Shown one piece after another: positions 26,714 through 34,774 of a stretch of DNA of 64,000 nucleotides (the stretch's first letter is position 1; the number at the start of each line of letters is the position of its first letter). The stretch comes from CAJCIY01 sp964245825. Its GTDB lineage: Bacteria > Actinomycetota > Actinomycetes > Mycobacteriales > CAJCIY01. Below the pieces are notes generated by a model that saw nothing but the letters and a program-made list of their open reading frames with translations, made no database searches and was not told the origin of the DNA. The position numbers and the translations under genes were made by a program. The stretch spans positions 124,001-188,000 of the forward strand of contig CAXTNT010000004.1 in NCBI GenBank assembly GCA_964245825.1, read 5' to 3'.

Positions 26714-27546
26714 GCCTGCGCGGATTTCCCGACCTCGGCCGGACGCGTGTGGTGGGCGTCGTCAACGTCACGCCCGACTCGTTCTCCGACGGCGGTGCCT
26801 ACCTCGACCCGCGCGCGGCGGTGAGCCACGGCCTGGCGCTCGTCGCGGCCGGGGCCGACCTGGTGGACGTGGGCGGCGAGTCGACCCGACCCGGCGCGCG
26901 GCGGGTCGGTGAGCAGGAGGAGCTGGCCCGGGTGCTCCCCGTCGTGACCGAACTCGCGGCCGCCGGAGTGCGCGTGAGCATCGACACCCAGCACGCCGCG
27001 GTCGCCGCCGCCGTCCTCGCGGCCGGCGCCGTCCTGGTCAACGACGTGAGCGGTGGCCGCGCCGACCCCGACATGCTTCCGCTGCTGGCCGCGACGGGTG
27101 CACCCTGCGTCCTCATGCACTCGCGCGGCGAGAGCGCCGACATGAGGGCGGCGGCCCGGTACGACGACGTGGTCGGCGAGGTGTGTGAGGAACTCGCCCG
27201 GCGGCTGGACGCGGCCCTCGCCGCCGGCGTGGACGCCGACGCGATCTGCCTCGACCCGGGCATCGGCTTCCACAAGATCGGGGCGCAGAACTGGTCGGTG
27301 CTGGCGCACCTGGACGCACTGACCCGGCTCGGTCGGCCGTTGCTGGTCGGCACCAGCCGCAAGACCTTCCTCGGGGCACTGCTCGCAACCGGAGACGGGC
27401 CGCGACCCACCGACCGCCGTGAGGCCGCGTCGCTGGCCACGGCCGTGCTCGCCGCCCACGCGGGTGCCTGGGCGGTCCGCGTCCACGACGTGGCCCCGGC
27501 GGCCGACGCCGTCCGCGTCGTCGCGGCCTGGGACGCCGCGGGATGA
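26710..27546 (+). CDS. folP: Dihydropteroate synthase
   Basis: A 278-residue TIM-barrel enzyme joining p-aminobenzoate to dihydropterin pyrophosphate, the sulfonamide target. Signatures GVVNVTPDSFSDGG (start), DVGGESTRPGA, VSIDTQHA, LVNDVSGG and the C-terminal GTSRKTFLG are all present. ATG overlaps the upstream stop; stop overlaps folB. Confidence 0.97.
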   Translation: MSLRGFPDLGRTRVVGVVNVTPDSFSDGGAYLDPRAAVSHGLALVAAGADLVDVGGESTRPGARRVGEQEELARVLPVVTELAAAGVRVSIDTQHAAVAAAVLAAGAVLVNDVSGGRADPDMLPLLAATGAPCVLMHSRGESADMRAAARYDDVVGEVCEELARRLDAALAAGVDADAICLDPGIGFHKIGAQNWSVLAHLDALTRLGRPLLVGTSRKTFLGALLATGDGPRPTDRREAASLATAVLAAHAGAWAVRVHDVAPAADAVRVVAAWDAAG

Positions 27547-27905
27547 ACGACGTCGTTGCGCTGAAGGGGCTGCGCTGCAGGGGTTTTCACGGGGTGCTGC
27601 CCGAGGAGCGGGACGCGGGACAGGACTTCCTCGTCGACGCAGTGCTAGAGCTCGACACCGCCCCGGCCGCGGCCGCCGACGACCTGCGGCGCACGGTCGA
27701 CTACGCCGACCTGGCGCGCCGGCTGCACGCCGTCGTCGCCGGCGAGCCGGTCGAGCTCATCGAGACGCTGGCCCTGCGACTCGCCGATGTCTGCCTGAGC
27801 TTCGGGCCGGTGCTGGCGGTGACGCTCACCGTGCACAAGCCGCAGGCGCCGGTGGGTCTGCCGTTCGACGACGTCGCAGTGAGCATCCGACGGGCCCGGC
27901 CGTGA
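27543..27905 (+). CDS. folB: Dihydroneopterin aldolase
   Basis: A 120-residue enzyme releasing glycolaldehyde from dihydroneopterin. Family features: ALKGLRCRGFHGVLPEER at the start, TVDYADLA in the middle and the VHKPQAP motif near the C-terminus. Overlaps folP and folK by four bases on each side. Confidence 0.96.
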   Translation: MNDVVALKGLRCRGFHGVLPEERDAGQDFLVDAVLELDTAPAAAADDLRRTVDYADLARRLHAVVAGEPVELIETLALRLADVCLSFGPVLAVTLTVHKPQAPVGLPFDDVAVSIRRARP

Positions 27906-28384
27906 GGGTCGTGCTCGGGCTCGGCAGCAACGTCGGCGACCGGCTCGGTCACCTGCGGGCGGGTCTCACGGTGCTGCGCGAGCACCTCACCGTCGAGGCG
28001 GTCTCACCGGTGTACGAGACCGCGCCCGTCGGCGGCCCGGTGCAGGGCGCCTACCTCAACGCGGTGGTGCTGGCGGACGCGGCGACGCCCGCCGACGCGC
28101 TCGCCGCGGCACACGCGGCGGAGGCCGCCGCCGGGCGTACCCGCACCGTCCGGTGGGGGCCGCGGACCCTCGACGTGGACGTCGTGGCCGCCGGCGGCCT
28201 GCGGAGCGACGACCCGACGCTCACCCTGCCGCACCCCCGGGCGGCCGAGCGCTCGTTCGTCCTCGCCCCGTGGGACGACGTGGAGCCCGCTGCGGTGCTG
28301 CCCGGCCACGGCGCGGTGGCATCGCTGCGGGCTGCGCTCGGGGATACCGGCGTCCGCCGCCTCGACGTCGAGCTTGCCTCGTGA
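27902..28384 (+). CDS. folK: 2-amino-4-hydroxy-6-hydroxymethyldihydropteridine pyrophosphokinase
   Basis: A 160-residue HPPK. It opens LGLGSNVGDRLGHL, has SPVYETAPVGG and the signature WGPRTLDVDVV followed by LPHPRAAERSFVLAP. GTG start overlaps folB; stop overlaps the DUF3180 gene. Gives the pyrophosphorylated pterin used by FolP. Confidence 0.96.
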   Translation: MRVVLGLGSNVGDRLGHLRAGLTVLREHLTVEAVSPVYETAPVGGPVQGAYLNAVVLADAATPADALAAAHAAEAAAGRTRTVRWGPRTLDVDVVAAGGLRSDDPTLTLPHPRAAERSFVLAPWDDVEPAAVLPGHGAVASLRAALGDTGVRRLDVELAS

Positions 28385-28842
28385 AGCCGACCCGCACCTC
28401 GGTGCTGCTCGCCGTGTTCGTGGTGTTCGCCGCCGCCGGTGGGCTGGGGCTGCGGGCCGCGTACGACTCGCTGCCCGAGCTGCCCTCGTCCTGGGTCGTG
28501 ACGGTCGCGATCGCCGCGATCGTCGTCGCGTTCCTCGCCTGGACCACCCGCAACCGGCTGACCGGACAACATGGGGCGCGGCCCCCCGAGCCGCTGACGG
28601 TGGCCAGGTACGTGGCGCTGGCCCGCGCCTGCTCCCCGGTCGGTGCGGGTCTGACGGGAGCCTGGTTCGGGGCGCTGATCTTCCTGCTCACGCAGCGCGG
28701 GATGGTGGACGCCGTCGCGCACGACCGCCGGGTCTCGATCGCCGGGATCGTGTCCGGGGTGGCGTTGACCGCCGCGGGCCTGTGGCTGGAGTGGGTGTGC
28801 CGGCTCCGCGTCGGCAGCGACGACCACACCGACCACCGCTGA
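28381..28842 (+). CDS. DUF3180 membrane protein
   Basis: A 153-residue protein with four hydrophobic helices (about residues 7-26, 38-56, 82-101, 120-140) and the conserved RYVALARACSPVGAG stretch between helices two and three. This family is almost always found directly after folK in actinobacteria; its job is unknown. Starts with GTG overlapping the folK stop. Ends 17 bp from the convergent transporter ATPase. Confidence 0.85.
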   Translation: MKPTRTSVLLAVFVVFAAAGGLGLRAAYDSLPELPSSWVVTVAIAAIVVAFLAWTTRNRLTGQHGARPPEPLTVARYVALARACSPVGAGLTGAWFGALIFLLTQRGMVDAVAHDRRVSIAGIVSGVALTAAGLWLEWVCRLRVGSDDHTDHR

Positions 28843-28859
28843 CTGCCGCGCTGAGCCCG

Positions 28860-29816
28860 TCAGGCGCTGCTGCCGACGCCGCGCCGGCTCGCCGCGTACA
28901 CCCCCTGCGCGTCGAGGCTGCCGACAAGTCGGTCGCCGTCGAGGACGTCCACCCAGCCTGCGTCGGTACGCAACAGCACGGCCAGCGCGTCCTGCAGCGA
29001 GGTGCCCAGCGCCACCTGTGCCGAGCCGCCCGGGCGCGGTGCCCCGACGTCCGCCGCGATCAGCGGGGTGACGGCGAGCCGGCGCAGCGCCCGGTCGCCA
29101 CCGACGAACTCGGCGACGAACTCGGACGCGGGCGCGCCCAGGATCTCGCTGGGTGCGGCGTACTGCTCGAGGTGGCCGCCGTCGCGGAAGATCGCGATCC
29201 GGTCGGCCAGCTTCACCGCCTCGTCGACGTCGTGCGTCACCATCACGACCGTCTTGCGGACCGCGGCCTGGATGTTGCGGAACTCCTCCTGCAGCCGCGC
29301 TCGGGCGATCGGGTCGATGGCGGAGAAGGGCTCGTCCATGAGCAGCACCGGCGGGTCGGCGGCGAGCGCCCGGGCCACCCCGACGCGTTGCCGCTGGCCG
29401 CCGGAGAGCTGCGCCGGATAGCGCCCCGCGTACCTCGCCGGGTCGAGCCCCACCAGCTCGAGCAGCTCGTCGACCCGGCGCCGGGTGCGGCTCTTGTCCC
29501 AGCCGAGCAGCCTCGGCACCGCAGCGACGTTGGCCCGCACGTCCTGGTGCGGGAAGAGGCCGACGTTCTGGATCACGTACCCGATGCGCCTGCGCAGGGC
29601 CACCGGGTCGACCGTCGTGACGTCGTCGCCCTCGAGCCGGATCTGCCCGCTCGTCGGCTCGATCAGCCGGTTGAGCATCTTGAGCGTCGTGGTCTTGCCG
29701 CAGCCCGAGGGGCCGATCAACGCGACGAGCTCACCCTCGCCGACGGCCAGGTCCAGCCCCGCGACCGCGACGGTGCCGTCGTCGTAGCGCTTCACGACGT
29801 CGCACAACTCGATCAT
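28860..29816 (-). CDS. Osmoprotectant (glycine betaine/choline) ABC transporter ATPase
   Basis: A 318-residue ATPase of the OpuC/ProV type. Walker A GPSGCGKTT, Q-loop YVIQNVGLFPHQDV, signature LSGGQRQRVGVARAL, Walker B LLMDEPFSAIDP, and a C-terminal CBS-like regulatory region (residues ~235-318) normally linked to ionic-strength sensing. The ATG at 29816 gives the MIELCDVVKRY opening. Divergent from the two permease genes and binding-protein gene that complete the importer. Confidence 0.92.
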   Translation of the reverse strand: MIELCDVVKRYDDGTVAVAGLDLAVGEGELVALIGPSGCGKTTTLKMLNRLIEPTSGQIRLEGDDVTTVDPVALRRRIGYVIQNVGLFPHQDVRANVAAVPRLLGWDKSRTRRRVDELLELVGLDPARYAGRYPAQLSGGQRQRVGVARALAADPPVLLMDEPFSAIDPIARARLQEEFRNIQAAVRKTVVMVTHDVDEAVKLADRIAIFRDGGHLEQYAAPSEILGAPASEFVAEFVGGDRALRRLAVTPLIAADVGAPRPGGSAQVALGTSLQDALAVLLRTDAGWVDVLDGDRLVGSLDAQGVYAASRRGVGSSA

Positions 29817-29881
29817 CGCGCGCGGTTCACCGGGCCGGGAGGTCGTGGCGGCCGGGGCCCGCGGCCGCTCGATCGACTCGC

Positions 29882-29887
29882 TAACGT
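29882..29887 (+). promoter_or_regulatory. -10 box for leaderless osmoprotectant permease operon
   Basis: TAACGT with seven bases to the ATG at 29895, the expected arrangement for a leaderless transcript covering the two permeases and perhaps the binding protein. Confidence 0.5.
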
Positions 29888-29894
29888 CCACCCG

Positions 29895-30596
29895 ATGCTC
29901 CTCCTGCCGACCGGCAACTGTCTGGTGCAGAACGCGTACTACTGCCCGAAGTACTTCACCGACCCGTTCCGGCGCCACGACATCCTGACTGCTCTGACCG
30001 AGCACGTCAGCCTGGTGGTCCGGTCGATCGCGCTGGCCCTCGCGATCGCCGTCCCGCTGGCGCTCGCCGTCCGCGCGCATCCCGGCGCACGCGCTGTCGC
30101 TCTCGGGTTCAGCGGCCTGCTCTACACGATCCCGTCCGTCGCAGCCTTCGCCCTGCTGCTGCCCTTCCTCGGCACCCGGCACGACACCGCGGTCGTCGTC
30201 GTGCTGACCGCGTACGCGCTGCTGATCGTCCTGCGGAATGTGCTGGTCGGTCTGGACGGCGTCCCCCCCGAGACCGTGGAGGCCGCGCACGGACTCGGGT
30301 TCAGCCGCTGGCGCGTGATCACGCGGGTCGAGCTACCGCTGGCGCTGCCCTCGATCGTCGCGGGCGTCCGGATCGCCACCGTCTCGACGATCGGCATCGC
30401 CGCGGTTGCGGCTGTCATCGGGTACGGCGGCCTCGGCCAGCTGCTGCAGCAGGGTCAGGAGGCGCACCCGCAGTTCCACGCGGAGATCGCGACCGCCCTG
30501 GTCCTCGCGGTGCTGCTGGCGGTGGTGGCGGACCTGCTGCTGCTGGCCGTGCAGCGGCGTCTGACCCGCTGGCAGCGCGCGGGGCGGTCGGCATGA
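29895..30596 (+). CDS. Osmoprotectant ABC transporter permease 1
   Basis: A 233-residue membrane protein with a binding-protein-dependent transport (BPD) permease domain. It opens with a short periplasmic-side sequence with two cysteines (LVQNAYYCPKYF), has helices from residue ~35, LLYTIPSVAAFALL, and the EAA loop EAAHGLGFSRWRVITRVELP that docks to the ATPase, then IGYGGLGQLL. Overlaps the second permease gene by ATGA. Confidence 0.92.
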   Translation: MLLLPTGNCLVQNAYYCPKYFTDPFRRHDILTALTEHVSLVVRSIALALAIAVPLALAVRAHPGARAVALGFSGLLYTIPSVAAFALLLPFLGTRHDTAVVVVLTAYALLIVLRNVLVGLDGVPPETVEAAHGLGFSRWRVITRVELPLALPSIVAGVRIATVSTIGIAAVAAVIGYGGLGQLLQQGQEAHPQFHAEIATALVLAVLLAVVADLLLLAVQRRLTRWQRAGRSA

Positions 30597-31318
30597 GCAC
30601 CTGGCAGCAGGTACGCAGCTACCTCGGCAGCTACGACACGTGGAACGGCGCGCACGGGCTGCCGGACCTGACGCTCGTCCACCTTGGGATCACGTTCCTG
30701 TCGGTTGCGCTGGCGGCGGTCGTCGCGCTGCCGCTCGCCGTCTGGTTGGGCCACCGGGGGCGCGGCGGGGCTCTCGTCACGGTCGTGGCCAACGCGACCC
30801 GGTCGGTGCCGACCTACGGCCTGCTGGTGCTGTTCGCGGGCTTCGCCGTCGTCGGTGTGGGCGACCGGGCGGCGGTGTTCGCGCTGGCGCTGTTCGCGGT
30901 GGCGCCGCTGCTGACCAACGCCAACGCGGGCGTACGCGGGGTGGACCCCGATGCGGTGGAGGCGGCGCGGGGGATGGGCATGAGCGGTGGCCAGATCCTG
31001 CGCCAGGTCGAGCTGCCGCTCGCGTTGCCGTTGATCGCCGCGGGCATCCGTACCGCCGCGGTCCAGACGTGCGCGACGGCGACCCTGGTGGCGTTCGTCG
31101 GGGGCGGCGGCCTGGGTGTCGTCATCAACGCCGGGAACGGGCTCGGGCCCGCGGGCTACGGCCAGCTGATCTCCGGGGCGGTCGCCGTCGCGGTGCTGAC
31201 CCTCGCCCTGGAGGTGCTGCTGAGCCTGGTGCAGGCCGCACTCACCCCCGGCACCCGTACCCGCGCGCTGGTCTATCGCCTCCCGCGGCCGGGCTCGCGC
31301 GTGGTCGTCACCGGCTGA
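30593..31318 (+). CDS. Osmoprotectant ABC transporter permease 2
   Basis: A 241-residue BPD permease, homologous to the first. Conserved: THR-rich RSVPTYGLLVLFA, EAA loop EAARGMGMSGGQILRQVELP and FVGGGGLGVVI. Two different permeases, one ATPase and one binding protein is the normal composition of OpuB/OpuC-type importers. Confidence 0.92.
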   Translation: MSTWQQVRSYLGSYDTWNGAHGLPDLTLVHLGITFLSVALAAVVALPLAVWLGHRGRGGALVTVVANATRSVPTYGLLVLFAGFAVVGVGDRAAVFALALFAVAPLLTNANAGVRGVDPDAVEAARGMGMSGGQILRQVELPLALPLIAAGIRTAAVQTCATATLVAFVGGGGLGVVINAGNGLGPAGYGQLISGAVAVAVLTLALEVLLSLVQAALTPGTRTRALVYRLPRPGSRVVVTG

Positions 31319-31449
31319 GGCCGTGTCCAAAGCGCAACCTCACCTCGCTTGCGTCGGCGGTACAGGACTGTTTCGATTTAGGCGCAGCGGGGTCCACCCG
31401 CCTGACACGCGTGCCGCCACGGCACGGGACACAGAAGGCGGTTCTCGGC

Positions 31450-32466
31450 ATGTCCACATCCCTGCGCAGTCTCCGTACGGGCGCCGTAGCGCTGTCGGCG
31501 GTCGCCCTCGTCGGCGTCCTCGCCGCGTGCGGCTCCAAGGCCAGCAGCGGCAGCCCGTCCACCAGCCCCTCGACCTCGGCGAGCACCGTCTGCGCGCCGG
31601 TCGCGGGCAAGACGCTGGTCACCCTCGCCGACGACAAGAAGCTCCAGCTCTCCGACGACATCGTCCCGGTCGTCCGCACCGCGGTCGCCAAGGCGCCGCT
31701 GACCGACGCGCTGAACAAGGTCTCCGCGGTGCTGAGCCAGAACAAGCTCAACGCGCTGAACGTCGCCACCGGCAGCCAACACGAGTCGGCGCAGGAGGCG
31801 GCACAGGACTTCGTGTCCCAGAACGGGCTGGGCTCCGGTTTCTCCGGGGGCAGTGGCCCGATCACGGTGGTGGCGGCCAACTTCGCCGAGAACCAGACGC
31901 TGGCCTACGTCTTCGCCGATGTCCTCAAGGCCGCGGGCTACTCGACGTCGGTGAAGCAGAGCACCAACCGTGAGCTGTACCTGCCCGCCCTGGAGAAGGG
32001 GCAGTACGACGTCGTCCCCGAGTACGCCGCGACGCTCACCGAGTTCCTCAACACCGCGGCGAACGGCGCGAACGCGCCGGTCAAGGCCAGCTCCGACATC
32101 GCCACGACGATCACGCAACTGACCCCGCTCGCCGCGGCCAAGGGCCTGACCGTGCTGACGCCGGCGGCCGCCACCGACGAGAACGCCTTCGCCGTGACGA
32201 GTGCGTTCGCCACCAAGTACGGGGTGACCACGCTGTCGGGGCTGGCCGCCGCATGCGGGGGCGGCGTCACCCTCGGCGGCCCCGCCGAGTGCCCGCAGCG
32301 GCCGTTCTGCCAGCCGGGTCTGGAGAAGACCTACGGCCTGAAGATCAGCGGGTTCACGGCGCTCGACGCGGACGGTTCGCTGACGCGCAGTGCCGTCGAG
32401 CAGGGCAAGGTCGCCCTGGTCGAGGTGTTCTCCTCCGACTCGGACGTGAAGCCCGCCGCCAGCTGA
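31450..32466 (+). CDS. Osmoprotectant-binding lipoprotein with circularly permuted OpuAC domain
   Basis: A 338-residue lipoprotein: lipobox LAAC with Cys27 as the modified residue, then an S/T linker. Residues ~55-127 (TLVTLADDKKLQLSDDIVP to FVSQNGL) resemble the segment that normally ends OpuAC/ProX-like proteins, while the usual beginning (ITVVAANFAENQTLAYVFA) only starts at residue ~137 and the chain ends at VEVFSSDSDVKPAAS, just where that tail would normally follow. So the domain is circularly permuted. Ligand is presumably betaine, choline or a similar solute. A 131-bp gap from the permease gene is comparatively AT-rich and may hold its own promoter. Confidence 0.88.
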   Translation: MSTSLRSLRTGAVALSAVALVGVLAACGSKASSGSPSTSPSTSASTVCAPVAGKTLVTLADDKKLQLSDDIVPVVRTAVAKAPLTDALNKVSAVLSQNKLNALNVATGSQHESAQEAAQDFVSQNGLGSGFSGGSGPITVVAANFAENQTLAYVFADVLKAAGYSTSVKQSTNRELYLPALEKGQYDVVPEYAATLTEFLNTAANGANAPVKASSDIATTITQLTPLAAAKGLTVLTPAAATDENAFAVTSAFATKYGVTTLSGLAAACGGGVTLGGPAECPQRPFCQPGLEKTYGLKISGFTALDADGSLTRSAVEQGKVALVEVFSSDSDVKPAAS

Positions 32467-32558
32467 CGGCACGCCGCGGCCGGTCCAGCCCAGGTGTGCT
32501 CCGAGGGGGACGCCCACCGCCAGCGGCGATCATCGGTCGGCCTCTGGTCCGCGCTGCG

Positions 32559-33644
32559 TCACTTGTCGATGTCGCCCACGACGAAGAAGACCGAGGCGAG
32601 CACGGTCGCGAGGTCGGCGACGCGGGTGCCGGGCAGCAACTCCCGGAGCACCTGCACGTTGTTGAACGACGCGGTCCGCATGTGCAGTCGCCACGGGGTG
32701 CGCTCGCCCCGGCTGACGAGGTAGTAGCCGAGCACACCCAGCGGGTTCTCGGTGCGCACGTACACGGCGCCCTCGGGCGCCTTCACCACCTTGGGCAGCC
32801 GCAGGTTCACCGGGCCCGTCACCGTCTCCAGCCGTTCGAGGCACTGCCCGGCGAGAACGGCGGACGCCGCGACCTCCGCGACCAGCTGCGCGTACCGGGC
32901 AGCGCAGTCGCCCCCCGACTGCGTCACCAGCGGTACGTCGAGCTCCGGATAGGCCAGGTACGGGGCGTCCCGACGCAGGTCCAGCGGAGCACCGGAGGCC
33001 CGGGCGAGCGGCCCGGACAGGCCGTACGGGTCGACCAGCGCGGGGTCGAGGACGCCCAGGCCCGCGAGCCCGTCGGGCACCTCGGGCACGGGTACGGCCG
33101 CCAGCACCGTCCGCGCCTGCGCCACCCAGCCCGCGGGCAACTCCTCCTTCACCCCGCCGACGCGGCTGAACATGTGGTGCATCCGGCCGCCGGTGGCTGC
33201 TTCGAGCAGCGTCTGCACCCGCTCCCTGGCCGCCACCAGCGAGGGGTCCGGGGTGGGGTGGGCCGCGGCGAGGAACAGCAGGTGCGCGAGCATCCGGTTG
33301 ACCTCGACGAGCAGCGTCCGCAGCCAGGTGGCCCGTGGTGGCACCTCCAGGCCGAGGAGCCGTTCGACCGCCGTCACCACGCCGATCTCGTTGGCGAAGG
33401 CGGAGAGCCAGTCGTGCCGGTTGGCGAGCATGGTGATCGCCCGGTAGTCGCGTACCTCGAAGAGCTTCTCGGCGCCGCGATGCAGGTGGCCGACGAGCGG
33501 CTCGGCGGCGGCGACGATGTCACCGTCGAGGGTCAGGGCGAGCCGTAGCGAGCCGTGCGTGGCGGGGTGGTGCGCGCCGACGTCGAGCAACAGGTCGACC
33601 CGGTCGGAGGCGGCGGGGCCGAACCCGGCCACGGTCTGCTCCAC
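32559..33644 (-). CDS. Orphan NADH-quinone oxidoreductase subunit D homologue
   Basis: A 361-residue paralogue of NuoD (49-kDa subunit of complex I). Seen: HHPATHGSLRLAL (residues 25-37, His26 and His30 at the quinone site), HLHRGAEK (Arg56), ANRHDWLS, GRMHHMFSRVGGV and the C-terminal ASVFFVVGDIDK. No other nuo gene is nearby, so it is not part of a complete complex I operon; similar stand-alone NuoD copies exist in streptomycetes. GTG start at 33644 begins just before the conserved part; the open frame continues upstream through a pseudogene and is not the gene. An NDUFAF7/MidA-type methyltransferase lies upstream on the same strand. Confidence 0.87.
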   Translation of the reverse strand: MEQTVAGFGPAASDRVDLLLDVGAHHPATHGSLRLALTLDGDIVAAAEPLVGHLHRGAEKLFEVRDYRAITMLANRHDWLSAFANEIGVVTAVERLLGLEVPPRATWLRTLLVEVNRMLAHLLFLAAAHPTPDPSLVAARERVQTLLEAATGGRMHHMFSRVGGVKEELPAGWVAQARTVLAAVPVPEVPDGLAGLGVLDPALVDPYGLSGPLARASGAPLDLRRDAPYLAYPELDVPLVTQSGGDCAARYAQLVAEVAASAVLAGQCLERLETVTGPVNLRLPKVVKAPEGAVYVRTENPLGVLGYYLVSRGERTPWRLHMRTASFNNVQVLRELLPGTRVADLATVLASVFFVVGDIDK

Positions 33645-33664
33645 GCCGGGGAGTGTCCCAGCCG

Positions 33665-33827
33665 TCAGCGCCGGGCCTCCCAGCGCCAGCGACGGATCGC
33701 CACCGCCGTCGCGCCGACGCCCCACAGCGCCAGCACACCGATGTCGCTCCAGGCGAAGCCGTGCAGCCGCGGACGGCCTCACGTGCCCGTACGAGACGTG
33801 GAGCCCGCGCACCTCGATCGCGTTCAG
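33665..33827 (-). pseudogene. Stump of a deleted ABC transporter operon (ATPase start joined to permease end)
   Basis: Read on the minus strand from 33827, the first ~15 codons are LNAIEVRGLHVSYGHV, a typical start of an ABC transporter ATPase, with CTG overlapping the TGA of the methyltransferase gene as a former ATG/GTG start would. From about 33766, in a different frame, it reads LHGFAWSDIGVLALWGV and on to RRWRWEARR followed by TGA at 33667-33665, a typical C-terminus of an ABC-2 permease. Everything between is missing. The simplest reading is one internal deletion of an ATPase-permease pair that once lay between the methyltransferase and nuoD genes. Confidence 0.6.
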
Positions 33828-34693
33828 GGGCCGGACGGTAGGCCCTTGCGCACGGTGACCCAGCCGTAGCCGCCATAGCCGTCCGGTGCTCGCAGGGCCC
33901 GCACCGCGCTCGCCCGCGCAAGCCCCGCCGCGGTCGTGGGGTCGCCCGCCTCCAGCAGCGCCAGGGCGTCCCGCTGCGTGGTGCGCACGCTGCCCGGTAC
34001 GACGGCCGCGAGCGCGTCCAGGGCCACGTGCGCGGTCACGTCGCAGGAGCCGTCGAGGGCCGGTGGCACCGGCCGGCCGTCGCGCCAGCCGGTGAGCGTC
34101 GGCCGGCGGGTCGCGGTGGTGTGCCCGTAGTCGATCGCGAGCGCGACGCCGGCCTCGAGCCGGTCGGTGGCCGCCCGCCACTGCAGGTCGCGCGCCGTGC
34201 CGTCCTCCGTCCCACCCCAGCGCACCAGCCACGAGGGGTCGTGCGGGCCGCCGAGCGAGCCGTCGACCAGCACGGTGCGACCCTCGCGCACGATGTCGAT
34301 CGGCACGTCGTCCAGCCACTCGTGGGCGAGCAGGAAGCCCCGGAAGCCCGCCGGAATGCCTGCGCGCCAGGCGATCCGCTGGTCGAGCCCTACCGGCCGC
34401 GGGCAGCGTTCGACCCCCACCAGCCGCCACCGCCGCGGCGCGGCTGCCGCGAGGTGGGCGAGGTACGCGCCGGTGCCGGCACCGACGTCGACGACGGTGA
34501 AGTCGGCCGGCCGGCCGAGCGCGTCGTCGGCGCGGCGGGCGACGTCGGCCAGCGCCGAGGCCAGCACGGGCCCGGTCACCGGGTCGGTGAGCGCCGTGGC
34601 GAAGTCCCGTTGGGCGGCCGGTCGGGTGAACCGGCCCCCTCGGCCGTAGAGGGCCAGCTCCCAGGCCGCTCGCAGGGTCTGCACAGTGGGCAT
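33824..34693 (-). CDS. NDUFAF7/MidA-family SAM-dependent methyltransferase
   Basis: A 289-residue class I methyltransferase. SAM-binding motif VVDVGAGTGAYLAHL; then FLLAHEWLDDVPIDI corresponding to the family NE-x-DALPV motif; VALAIDYGHT; and the family-specific DVTAHVALDALA near the C-terminus followed by TTQ. These match the MidA/NDUFAF7 (DUF185) family, whose mitochondrial member dimethylates an arginine of the NuoD homologue NDUFS2. The neighbour downstream is a NuoD homologue that keeps that arginine (Arg56 in HLHRGAEK), so the same reaction is inferred here. Start ATG at 34693, with TAACGT about 17 bases upstream. Confidence 0.78.
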   Translation of the reverse strand: MPTVQTLRAAWELALYGRGGRFTRPAAQRDFATALTDPVTGPVLASALADVARRADDALGRPADFTVVDVGAGTGAYLAHLAAAAPRRWRLVGVERCPRPVGLDQRIAWRAGIPAGFRGFLLAHEWLDDVPIDIVREGRTVLVDGSLGGPHDPSWLVRWGGTEDGTARDLQWRAATDRLEAGVALAIDYGHTTATRRPTLTGWRDGRPVPPALDGSCDVTAHVALDALAAVVPGSVRTTQRDALALLEAGDPTTAAGLARASAVRALRAPDGYGGYGWVTVRKGLPSGP

Positions 34694-34702
34694 GGTCCCG
34701 CG

Positions 34703-34730
34703 TTGCCCCGACGTTACGAACAGGTACGCT
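34703..34730 (+). promoter_or_regulatory. Putative promoter of the DUF2520-panC-panD-nadB-nadC-coaX run
   Basis: TTGCCC (34703-34708) and TACGCT (34725-34730) spaced by 16 bases, 44 bases before the DUF2520 ATG, in the 81-bp divergent gap. The opposite strand has TAACGT at 34716-34711 for the methyltransferase gene. Confidence 0.4.
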
Positions 34731-34774
34731 CTCCCCCGCTCGTCCGGTACCCCTCCCAGGACTGGAACGAAAAG

